NCBI GenBank assembly: GCA_934692455.1
Contig: CAKUTY010000015.1
Location: forward strand, 1 to 18,651
DNA: 18,651 nucleotides
Source: an uncultured Erysipelotrichaceae bacterium
GTDB taxonomy: Bacteria > Bacillota_I > Bacilli_A > Erysipelotrichales > Erysipelotrichaceae
Direction of reading: 5' to 3'
Below, in pieces: positions 1 through 5,303 of the stretch. The stretch's first letter is position 1, and each line of letters starts with the position of its first letter. The translations under genes were made by a program, and so were the position numbers. The notes under the pieces were generated by a model, which worked only from the letters and a program-made list of their open reading frames with translations, was not told the DNA's origin and did no database searches.

Positions 1-134
1 AGTGATGGATCGTGTAGTTCTTCCATTTTGTTTAAATTATTTAAGAATGATGTCATTTCAGGAGCATAGCCATGTTCTGTTTTAGACATGCCTATAGTTC
101 CTCCAGTGTATATAATCAATACTTTCTTGTTCAT
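1..134 (-). CDS. ansA: Type I L-asparaginase, N-terminal fragment (cut by window edge)
   Basis: Reading the minus strand from the ATG at 134 gives a protein beginning MNKKVLIIYTGGTIGM, then SKTEHGYAP. The YTGGTIGM segment is the N-terminal signature of asparaginases and carries the nucleophilic threonine. The Q/H-GY-P follow-up matches cytoplasmic type I enzymes such as E. coli AnsA. No signal peptide is seen, which also fits the cytosolic form that hydrolyses L-asparagine to aspartate and ammonia. Only about 44 codons are in the window. No Shine-Dalgarno sequence is visible upstream; an AT-rich TAAAAT (minus strand, 146-141) lies six bases before the ATG. The gene is divergent from everything else here and marks the left edge of the accessory island. 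Confidence 0.85.
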   Translation of the reverse strand, partial: MNKKVLIIYTGGTIGMSKTEHGYAPEMTSFLNNLNKMEELHDPS

Positions 135-152
135 ATGTTTATTTTATCTTAA

Positions 153-190
153 AAAATGTGAGGAATTTTTATTTTTGTCGGCAATAAAGA
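153..190 (+). repeat. Upstream element, copy A of an imperfect direct repeat
   Basis: About 38 bases here match 751-788 at roughly 31 of 38 positions. Shared blocks are AAAATGT, AGGAATT, a T-rich run, and CGGCAATAAAGA. In both copies the block is followed by an AAGGAG-type ribosome binding site and an ATG about 20 bases on. It may be a duplicated promoter/leader or the remains of a gene duplication. Copy A precedes a 13-codon ORF, copy B an ArdA-like gene. Confidence 0.6.
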
Positions 191-210
191 TATAAAGGAG
201 AAAATGATAT

Positions 211-252
211 ATGAATGAAAAAGAAAATATTAAAAAAGATAGTTCAGCTTAA
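211..252 (+). other. 13-codon ORF behind a good ribosome binding site, possible gene remnant
   Basis: An AAAGGAG at 194-200 is followed by ATG at 211 and the short reading frame MNEKENIKKDSSA, then TAA. The lysine/glutamate-rich start loosely resembles the start of the ArdA-like gene at 810, and the upstream block is a diverged copy of the one before that gene. The likeliest reading is the 5' remnant of a duplicated gene that lost its body. A genuine leader peptide is possible but nothing else supports it. Confidence 0.3.
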
Positions 253-314
253 TGATGTGGTGATTTAACTGATGGTCACTAGAAATTAAAGATAATTCTT
301 ATAATATGTATGTA

Positions 315-323
315 TGATATAAT
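315..323 (+). promoter_or_regulatory. Extended -10 promoter for the antitoxin gene
   Basis: The sequence TGATATAAT is a full extended -10 (TGn plus a consensus TATAAT). No convincing -35 is found at the right distance, as is usual for extended -10 promoters. A second TATAAT lies at 337-342. Both are upstream of the antitoxin gene at 385. Confidence 0.45.
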
Positions 324-384
324 AACAACGCAAAGATATAATATGTGCAATGTTTTAAAGTGTAGAAAAAGGAAGTAATTAAAT

Positions 385-723
385 ATGGCAAATACTAATA
401 TAACTATAAGAATTGACGAGAGATTAAAAGCTGAATTACAGAAACTTATGTCTAATCTAGGGCTTGATATGACTACATTTTTCACTTTAACTGCTAAACA
501 GGCTGTAAGAGAACAGGCTATTCCATTTAACGTGAGTATGAATGTGGGCAAATATAATGAAAGAGATTATGAGTTTGCAAGAAAGAACACTAAATATAAT
601 GCGAAAGGAATACCTGTTATTTCTAAGGATGATGAATGGTTAGAAGAAACTGAATGGGATGATTTGTTCGAAGAATTAAAAAAGAAACATGAGATGGAGT
701 TAAATAAATCAAATAAAGAGTGA
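385..723 (+). CDS. RelB/DinJ family antitoxin, no adjacent toxin
   Basis: The 112-residue protein opens with the RelB/DinJ ribbon-helix-helix pattern: NITIRIDERLKAELQKLM, then a helix-turn-helix stretch GLDMTTFFTLTAKQAV, then IPF(N/E)VS. In this family the N-terminus dimerises and binds operator DNA, and the C-terminus wraps a RelE/YafQ-type mRNA interferase. Here the C-terminal half (about residues 55-112) is longer than in E. coli DinJ (86 residues), highly charged, and holds DDEWLEETEWDDLFEEL. An AAGGAAG ribosome binding site lies at 370-376. The usual downstream toxin gene is absent: a terminator hairpin overlaps the stop codon and the next gene is ArdA-like. It may be a solitary antitoxin, an anti-addiction protein, or a regulator of the neighbouring genes. 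Confidence 0.8.
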   Translation: MANTNITIRIDERLKAELQKLMSNLGLDMTTFFTLTAKQAVREQAIPFNVSMNVGKYNERDYEFARKNTKYNAKGIPVISKDDEWLEETEWDDLFEELKKKHEMELNKSNKE

Positions 724-748
724 TGTCAAATAATGGCATCATTTTTTT
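721..748 (+). terminator. Rho-independent terminator after the antitoxin gene
   Basis: TGATGTC (721-727) pairs with GGCATCA (735-741), with one G-U pair, around a 7-base loop, followed directly by seven T (742-748). The stem includes the antitoxin stop codon, so antitoxin transcription is probably insulated from the next gene. Confidence 0.8.
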
Positions 749-750
749 GC

Positions 751-788
751 AAAATGTAAGGAATTCCCTTTTTTCACGGCAATAAAGA
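751..788 (+). repeat. Upstream element, copy B of an imperfect direct repeat
   Basis: This is the partner of 153-190. The copy contains the palindrome GGAATTCC and the conserved CGGCAATAAAGA. It lies between the terminator at 721-748 and the ArdA-like gene, so it is where that gene's promoter or leader must be, although no clear -10/-35 pair is visible. Confidence 0.6.
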
Positions 789-809
789 AGTGTAAGGAGG
801 AATTTCTAT

Positions 810-1295
810 ATGAAAAAAGAAAAAATATTGGAACTAAAAGTCCTAATTGTTAATGAGGAAAAGTGGATTAATTTACCATGTGATGGCAAATTAATTTACG
901 AGTACAGAATATTGGACTTTAAAACAGAGTTGTTGATTGATGATTTTATGGTTTTTAACTCAAGCATCAATCAACTGAATGATTTTGCATTAATGGTTAG
1001 AAAAATAAGTGAAAAGGATTTTGAAAAACTTAATGTAATACTATCAAGTGGCGTTTATGCTGAAACTTTGATTGATGTGATGAATGTTATTCAAAATATT
1101 GAATTATTTGAAGTTATAAAAAATATTTCAAACTATTACGAGCTAGGTGAATATTTTGGGTGTGATAAAGAAAATGTAGAGTATGAAAAGTTTGGAAAGG
1201 CAATCGCTGAAGATGAAAATGGAATCTTCTTAGATAATATCTATTTATCTTGTTCAAATCCGTCTTATTATCAAGGTTTCTGGGGGCAAATATAA
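810..1295 (+). CDS. ArdA-like antirestriction protein
   Basis: The 161-residue acidic protein (about 28 Asp/Glu against 16 Lys/Arg) resembles the ArdA family, whose members mimic B-form DNA and block restriction enzymes, classically type I. Family-like features are an N-terminal KWINLP segment, an acidic stretch ILDFKTELLIDDF, and the central pattern SINQLNDFALMVRKISEKDF with EKLNVILSSG. These are followed by IDVMNVIQN, YYELGEYF and a late YEKFGKAI. It is near the short end of the family. An AAGGAGG ribosome binding site is at 794-800. Its TAA overlaps the ATG of the restriction endonuclease gene by one base (TAATG), implying translational coupling. Assignment rests on recalled family patterns; a generic acidic DNA-mimic is the alternative. 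Confidence 0.68.
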   Translation: MKKEKILELKVLIVNEEKWINLPCDGKLIYEYRILDFKTELLIDDFMVFNSSINQLNDFALMVRKISEKDFEKLNVILSSGVYAETLIDVMNVIQNIELFEVIKNISNYYELGEYFGCDKENVEYEKFGKAIAEDENGIFLDNIYLSCSNPSYYQGFWGQI

Positions 1296-1933
1296 TGATT
1301 ATGTATAATAAAGAAGGAGATAACACTCCAAATGTAAGGATGGCTAATTATAAGGACTTTGATTTAATCGAAATCGATTCTGCAAGAATTGATGAAACAT
1401 GTGATGCGTATTTTAAATGGAAGGACTTGAACACTTTTATTCAAAGTACTACTCATAGAGGAATCAACATGCCTGATGCAATCAGTGAGCCGATGGGTTG
1501 CTATTGCTTAGGATACAAGTGGAATCGTGGAGAAGCCACTGGTGATGCTACTGATTCTGCGGGTAGAAAAATCGAAATGAAGGCAACTTCAAGATTCGAA
1601 GGCGATTTATCTTCTTTTGGCCCTAAAACTGAATTCGACAATCTAGTTTTCTTGAGGTTTAAGTTGGATGATAATATGTTGTACATTTATGATTTGGGTT
1701 TAAATTCAACTGAATTTGAAAAATATCCTGCAAATAAGAAACAAACGATAGACGATCAGAAAAAACAAGGCAGAAGACCACACGTAAGTTTATTGGAATT
1801 ATTTGTTCAACCAAACGGTTTGGAACCGGATGTAATTTTCGATATACGAAAATGCAAAATTATCAAAGATAATCGTAGTTCTCAAAAGACAAAGCTATTG
1901 CCGCCAAACATGGTTGGCAGAGGCAAAAAATAG
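1295..1933 (+). CDS. Type II restriction endonuclease, Bsp6I-like (predicted GCNGC)
   Basis: From the ATG at 1295 the protein has 212 residues. Residues 83-96 (GDATDSAGRKIEMK) fit a PD-(D/E)xK nuclease core, with D84 or D87, E94 and K96 as candidate metal and catalytic residues. The segments RGINMPDAISEP, GDLSSFGPKTEFDNL and QGRRPHVSLLELF match what I recall of the Bsp6I family, which cuts GC^NGC. The neighbouring C5-cytosine methyltransferase supports a restriction role. The start at 1295 overlaps the ArdA-like stop; an ATG at 1301 or 1340 (residue 16) is also possible, and an AAGGAG at 1313-1318 lies too far from 1340 to settle it. Site specificity is inferred from family resemblance. Confidence 0.75.
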   Translation: MIMYNKEGDNTPNVRMANYKDFDLIEIDSARIDETCDAYFKWKDLNTFIQSTTHRGINMPDAISEPMGCYCLGYKWNRGEATGDATDSAGRKIEMKATSRFEGDLSSFGPKTEFDNLVFLRFKLDDNMLYIYDLGLNSTEFEKYPANKKQTIDDQKKQGRRPHVSLLELFVQPNGLEPDVIFDIRKCKIIKDNRSSQKTKLLPPNMVGRGKK

Positions 1934-1942
1934 TAAAAAAGA

Positions 1943-1968
1943 AAGGATGGAGTGTTATCTCTGTCCTT
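1943..1968. other. Hairpin between endonuclease and methyltransferase genes
   Basis: AAGGATGGAG (1943-1952) pairs over all ten positions, two of them G-U, with CTCTGTCCTT (1959-1968) around a 6-base loop. No T-run follows on the + strand. On the - strand the hairpin is followed by T-rich sequence (complement of A-rich 1934-1942), so it would work better as a terminator for antisense transcription than for the endonuclease mRNA. It could also stabilise the 3' end of that mRNA. Confidence 0.4.
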
Positions 1969-1980
1969 AAACAATTATAA

Positions 1981-2009
1981 TTGCGGCCCGCCGCAAAATA
2001 TGGTTTAAT
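1981..2009 (+). promoter_or_regulatory. Methyltransferase promoter overlapping a GCNGC-containing palindrome
   Basis: TTGCGGC (1981-1987) and GCCGCAA (1990-1996) form a perfect 7-base inverted repeat with a CC spacer. It holds GCGGC (1983-1987) and GCCGC (1990-1994), both GCNGC sites. TTGCGG (1981-1986) can serve as a -35, 17 bases before TTTAAT (2004-2009), which is preceded by TG to give the extended -10 TGGTTTAAT. The predicted start is at about 2016, the first base of the methyltransferase ATG. The palindrome is conspicuously GC-rich for this AT-rich region. A second TATAAT lies at 1976-1981. Confidence 0.55.
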
Positions 2010-2015
2010 ATAGAT

Positions 2016-2984
2016 ATGGAAAAGTTAAAGTGTGCTTCGTTTTTTGCTGGTGTTGGTGGGATTGATTTAGGTTTTGAACAAACTGATTTTTTTAAAACCA
2101 TATATGCCAACGAAATGGATTCTTCCCCAGTCAAAACTTTTGAAAAAAACTTTAATTTAAAGGTCGATTGTAGAGATATTAAAGAAGTAAATCCGGAAGA
2201 TATTCCTGATGTTGATGTGTTTTTTGGTGGTTTCCCTTGCCAAGCATTTAGTATAGCTGGCTATCGCAAAGGCTTTGAAGATGATAAGGGTAGAGGCACT
2301 CTGTTTTTCGAATTGTTAAGATTAATAAAGGCAAAAAAACCTCGCATTGTTTTTTTGGAAAATGTTAAAAATTTAGTCGGTCATGATAATGGCAATACTT
2401 TTAGGGTTATAGTTGAATCTTTACAGGATGCTGGTTACAAAATTAAATATCAAGTAATGAATGCAATGGAATATGGAAATATTCCTCAAAATAGAGAAAG
2501 AATTTATATTGTTGGTTTTTTAAATGATGAAGAATACATGAGATTCAATTTTCCTTTTCCTATTGAACGTACTAAAACTTTAAAAGATATTATTCAGTTT
2601 GATCAAAGAGTAGATGACAAATACTATTACACTGAAAATAAATATAAAGGTGATATTTATGAAAAACTTGTTGAAGGTATGGATGATGAAAATGCTGTTT
2701 ATCAATGGCGAAGAACTTATGTAAGAAAAAATAAATCTGGTGTAGTTCCAACCTTAACTGCGAATCAGGGCGAGGGTGGACATAATGTGTGCTTAATTAA
2801 AACAACAGATGGATCTATTAGAAAAATGACTCCCCATGAGTGTTTTAATACCCAAGGCTTTCCTGAAGATTACGTTTTGCCTAATAATTTACCAGATTCA
2901 AAATTATATAAACAAGCTGGTAATTCTGTATGTGTATCTGTGATTGAAAGGATTGCCGAAAACATTAAAGAGGCTATTAAATAA
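2016..2984 (+). CDS. DNA (cytosine-5-)-methyltransferase of the Bsp6I-like system
   Basis: The 322-residue enzyme has all the diagnostic C5-methyltransferase motifs in order. Motif I is FFAGVGGIDLGF (SAM binding, about 9-20), motif IV GGFPCQAFS with catalytic C75, motif VI ENVKNL (115-120), motif VIII QNRERIYIVGF (158-168), motif IX VPTLTAN (244-250) and motif X YKQAGNSV (298-305). The target-recognition region is about 185-243 and short, as in monospecific enzymes. It should methylate the site cut by the upstream endonuclease, protecting the host. No Shine-Dalgarno sequence precedes the ATG; a promoter-like extended -10 ends six bases upstream, so a leaderless mRNA is likely. Having its own promoter would let methylation precede restriction when the unit enters a new cell. 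Confidence 0.93.
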   Translation: MEKLKCASFFAGVGGIDLGFEQTDFFKTIYANEMDSSPVKTFEKNFNLKVDCRDIKEVNPEDIPDVDVFFGGFPCQAFSIAGYRKGFEDDKGRGTLFFELLRLIKAKKPRIVFLENVKNLVGHDNGNTFRVIVESLQDAGYKIKYQVMNAMEYGNIPQNRERIYIVGFLNDEEYMRFNFPFPIERTKTLKDIIQFDQRVDDKYYYTENKYKGDIYEKLVEGMDDENAVYQWRRTYVRKNKSGVVPTLTANQGEGGHNVCLIKTTDGSIRKMTPHECFNTQGFPEDYVLPNNLPDSKLYKQAGNSVCVSVIERIAENIKEAIK

Positions 2985-3001
2985 CAATGTTACTGTTCTA
3001 G

Positions 3002-3029
3002 AGATAAGACTTGGTCTTATCTTTTTTTT
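3002..3029 (+). terminator. Rho-independent terminator after the methyltransferase gene
   Basis: AGATAAGAC (3002-3010) and GTCTTATCT (3014-3022) form a perfect 9-base stem with a TTG loop, followed by an unbroken T-run to 3029. It closes the restriction-modification transcript. Confidence 0.88.
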
Positions 3030-3043
3030 GGTAATTTTAACTA

Positions 3044-3060
3044 CCGTAAAAAAATTACGG
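3044..3060. repeat. Short inverted repeat CCGTAA-N5-TTACGG
   Basis: A perfect 6-base inverted repeat with an all-A 5-base centre lies between the terminator at 3002-3029 and the promoter region of the ATPase gene. Its position suits an operator or a recombination-site arm. No protein is identified that would bind it. Confidence 0.35.
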
Positions 3061-3066
3061 AACAGA

Positions 3067-3095
3067 TTGAAAAATGGTTCTAATCATTATATGTT
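3067..3095 (+). promoter_or_regulatory. Possible promoter for the AAA ATPase gene
   Basis: TTGAAA (3067-3072) and TATGTT (3090-3095) are spaced by 17 bases. A TATATG at 3088-3093 and TGTTATAGG at 3092-3100 are alternative -10 elements. The upstream terminator makes a new promoter here necessary. Confidence 0.35.
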
Positions 3096-3112
3096 ATAGG
3101 TAGGTGGTTGAT

Positions 3113-4138
3113 ATGTTAATAAAGTTTAGTGTTTCTAATTATAGGGGTTTTAATGATACAGTTTGTTTGGATTTGGTGTCTAAACATGATTATCGTTTTA
3201 ATAAGGAATGCATAGTTGATAGCGTCGTTACAAAAGCTATTGTGTATGGAAAGAACTCTTCTGGTAAGAGTAATTTAGGTAAGGCATTATTTGATATTGT
3301 TGGTTTGTTATTTGGCAATAGTGAAGATATTGTTTTAAACGCTGATAGTAATCAAGAATATGCTTGTTTTGAATATGTATTTAAGAAAGAAGATAAAGAA
3401 ATAAGATTTTTATATAAGAAGAATGAATATTCAAAATTAATCTATGAGGAGTTAGTTATTAATGATTTGTTAGTATATTCACATAACTATGTTAATAAAG
3501 AAAAGTGTTTTAAGAATTTAGATTTGATCAATGCGGATAGGTTGAATTTAGATTATTTAGATGACAATTTGTCCTTGTTTAGATATATTGCCAATAATAC
3601 TAAACAACCAAAAGAATCGCTTGTTAGGTATGTTATGAGTTTTGTATCTAGTATGAAAATTGATGATGTATATTCATGGATTGTAGAAAACAATCTAGGC
3701 AAAGAGTTTAGCTTATTTTTAAGAGATGAATTTGATATTGATAGAGAACTTATAGTGGTTGATAATTTATATCTAGTTGAGAAACATAAAAATAGTTACT
3801 TGAAGTTTTTAGATGTAGAACCAGATTCAATTAAGTCACTTGCACTATTCTTCTATTTAAAACATAAAGAAGTATCGTTGTTGTTTATAGATGATTTTGG
3901 TGTTAATTATGATTATGAATTAGGCAAGAAAGTTGTTTTGTTTATAAAAAGGCAAAAGGATATCCAATGCATATGCGCTTCAAACAATACTGGTTTAGTA
4001 TCTAATGAATTATTAAGGCCTGATTGTTATTTTATTTTAAATAATAGTGAATTAAGAAGTTTTGCGGATAGAACAAATAGGGAATTAAGAGAAGGTCATA
4101 ATCTAGAGAAAATGTTAAGAAGTGGAGAATTTAATTAA
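3113..4138 (+). CDS. AAA/ABC-type ATPase of the abortive-infection (COG1106-like) kind
   Basis: The 341-residue protein starts MLIKFSVSNYRGF, typical of AAA_15/AAA_21 and OLD-like ATPases. It carries a Walker A GKNSSGKS at 46-53 and a Walker B-like LLFIDDFG at 256-263. A C-terminal block TNRELREGHNLEKMLRSGEF is characteristic, as I recall, of COG1106-type ATPases found in phage-defence loci. The ABC signature expected before Walker B is degenerate (EPDSIKSLALFF instead of an SSG motif), and it is shorter than the usual 400 or so residues. ATG at 3113 is preferred over GTG at 3104 because AGGTGG (3102-3107) is well spaced for it. No RloB-like or other effector gene adjoins it, so its role in defence is inferred from family and from the neighbouring restriction system. 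Confidence 0.7.
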   Translation: MLIKFSVSNYRGFNDTVCLDLVSKHDYRFNKECIVDSVVTKAIVYGKNSSGKSNLGKALFDIVGLLFGNSEDIVLNADSNQEYACFEYVFKKEDKEIRFLYKKNEYSKLIYEELVINDLLVYSHNYVNKEKCFKNLDLINADRLNLDYLDDNLSLFRYIANNTKQPKESLVRYVMSFVSSMKIDDVYSWIVENNLGKEFSLFLRDEFDIDRELIVVDNLYLVEKHKNSYLKFLDVEPDSIKSLALFFYLKHKEVSLLFIDDFGVNYDYELGKKVVLFIKRQKDIQCICASNNTGLVSNELLRPDCYFILNNSELRSFADRTNRELREGHNLEKMLRSGEFN

Positions 4139-4182
4139 TGTTTCACATCATCCAAATAGGTGATTATGGTGATTGGGGTGGA

Positions 4183-4191
4183 TGTTATAAT
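4183..4191 (+). promoter_or_regulatory. Extended -10 promoter for the ydjI-like operon
   Basis: TGTTATAAT is an extended -10 with a consensus TATAAT at 4186-4191. No good -35 is seen. It precedes a strong ribosome binding site GGAGG at about 4209-4213 and the ATG at 4221. Confidence 0.55.
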
Positions 4192-4220
4192 TTAGGTAAC
4201 TTATAACGGAGGAAAATGAT

Positions 4221-5303
4221 ATGGGTTTAATTAAAGCTGCTCTTGGTTCTGCTGGTGGTGTATTGGCTGATACTTGGAAAGATTATTTTGTGTGTGATGC
4301 CCTTGCGAATGAAGTATTAATGGTTAAGGGTACTAAAAAGGGCGCTGGTTTGTTCGATAAGAGCGATGTTATTACTAATGGTTCTGGCATCGTTGTAGCG
4401 GATGGACAATGTGCTCTTATCGTTGATGATGGTCTTGTAGTGGAAGTGGCTAATGAGCCTGGTAATTATACTTTCAATACAGATAAGTCTCCTTCTATTT
4501 TCGATGGTGGATTAACTGGATTAAAGGATACTTTCTCTACAATGGTAGAACGTTTCACTTATGGTGGTGTAACTAACAGATCTCAAACAGTTTATTATGT
4601 TAATACTAAAGAGATTATGGGTTACATGTATGGTACAGCTACTCCTGTTTCATTTAGAGTAAAAGATGATAATGTTGGATATGATATCGATGTAGGTTTA
4701 AGATGTAACGGTGAATATTCAATTAAGATTACAAATCCTATCCTGTTCTATAAAAATGTTGCAGGTAATTGTGCTCAATTCACAAGAGATCAATTAGATA
4801 ATCAAATGAAGACTGAATTGTTAACGGCTTTACAACCTGCATTAGCTGATTTAAGCAATAAGGGTGTAAATCGTTATTCAGATATTCCAATGCATACATT
4901 TGATTTAGTTGATTCTTTAAACGCAATCTTAAGTAAGAAGTGGTCTGATTTAAGAGGTATCTCTATTTGTTCATTTGGTATTAATTCTATTAGTCCTACT
5001 GATGATGATCTTAAGAGAATTCAAAATCTTCAAGAGGGTGCTGCTCTTAGAAATCCAAATGCAGCTGCTGGTGCTATGGCTGCTGCTCAAGCACAGGCAA
5101 TGCGAGATGCTGCTAATAATCCAGGTGGCGCTATGGGTGCTTTCATGGGTATGAATATGGCTGCTGGTGCTGGCAATGTTGCTGGATTGTTCGCTCAGGG
5201 TCAACCTGCTGCTACAGGTACAGGTGCTTTCTGTCCACATTGTGGTAAGCCGGTGGCTAGTGATGCTGCTTTCTGTTCAAGTTGCGGCAAACCGCTTAAA
5301 TAA
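4221..5303 (+). CDS. ydjI: SPFH-domain protein with C-terminal zinc ribbon (YdjI-like)
   Basis: The 360-residue protein begins MGLIKAALGSAGGVLADTW, the characteristic start of YdjI-type proteins, once labelled virion core protein-like. An SPFH/band-7 domain fills about residues 25-265. It is followed by an Ala/Gly/Met-rich linker (about 272-335) and a zinc ribbon with C338, C341, C352 and C355. In B. subtilis YdjI is held at the membrane by YdjG and YdjH and recruits PspA in envelope stress. The next two genes here are the YdjG and YdjH counterparts, so the same complex is probable. No transmembrane segment is seen, consistent with recruitment by partners. The stop overlaps the next ATG by one base. 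Confidence 0.85.
   Translation: MGLIKAALGSAGGVLADTWKDYFVCDALANEVLMVKGTKKGAGLFDKSDVITNGSGIVVADGQCALIVDDGLVVEVANEPGNYTFNTDKSPSIFDGGLTGLKDTFSTMVERFTYGGVTNRSQTVYYVNTKEIMGYMYGTATPVSFRVKDDNVGYDIDVGLRCNGEYSIKITNPILFYKNVAGNCAQFTRDQLDNQMKTELLTALQPALADLSNKGVNRYSDIPMHTFDLVDSLNAILSKKWSDLRGISICSFGINSISPTDDDLKRIQNLQEGAALRNPNAAAGAMAAAQAQAMRDAANNPGGAMGAFMGMNMAAGAGNVAGLFAQGQPAATGTGAFCPHCGKPVASDAAFCSSCGKPLK

Noticed and set aside
279..551. 90-codon minus-strand ORF over the antitoxin promoter and 5' end
   Set aside because: Hydrophobic low-complexity translation, no family resemblance, and it overlaps a well-supported + strand gene and promoter.
724..809. Search for a RelE/YafQ toxin gene directly after the antitoxin
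   Set aside because: Only a terminator and the repeated upstream element are present; no reading frame of toxin size exists before the ArdA-like gene.
1114..1326. 70-codon minus-strand ORF across the ArdA-like/endonuclease junction
   Set aside because: No ribosome binding site or recognisable domain; shadow of the two real coding sequences.
4971..5240. 89-codon minus-strand ORF rich in Ser/His/Thr
   Set aside because: Composition is the reverse complement of the Ala/Gly/Met-rich linker and zinc ribbon of the SPFH protein; no independent evidence.
5040..5280. Cluster of GCTGC/GCAGC sequences in the SPFH gene considered as a regulatory cluster of GCNGC sites
   Set aside because: They arise from runs of Ala codons in the linker; they only show that GCNGC is not avoided in the host, consistent with a methyltransferase being active.
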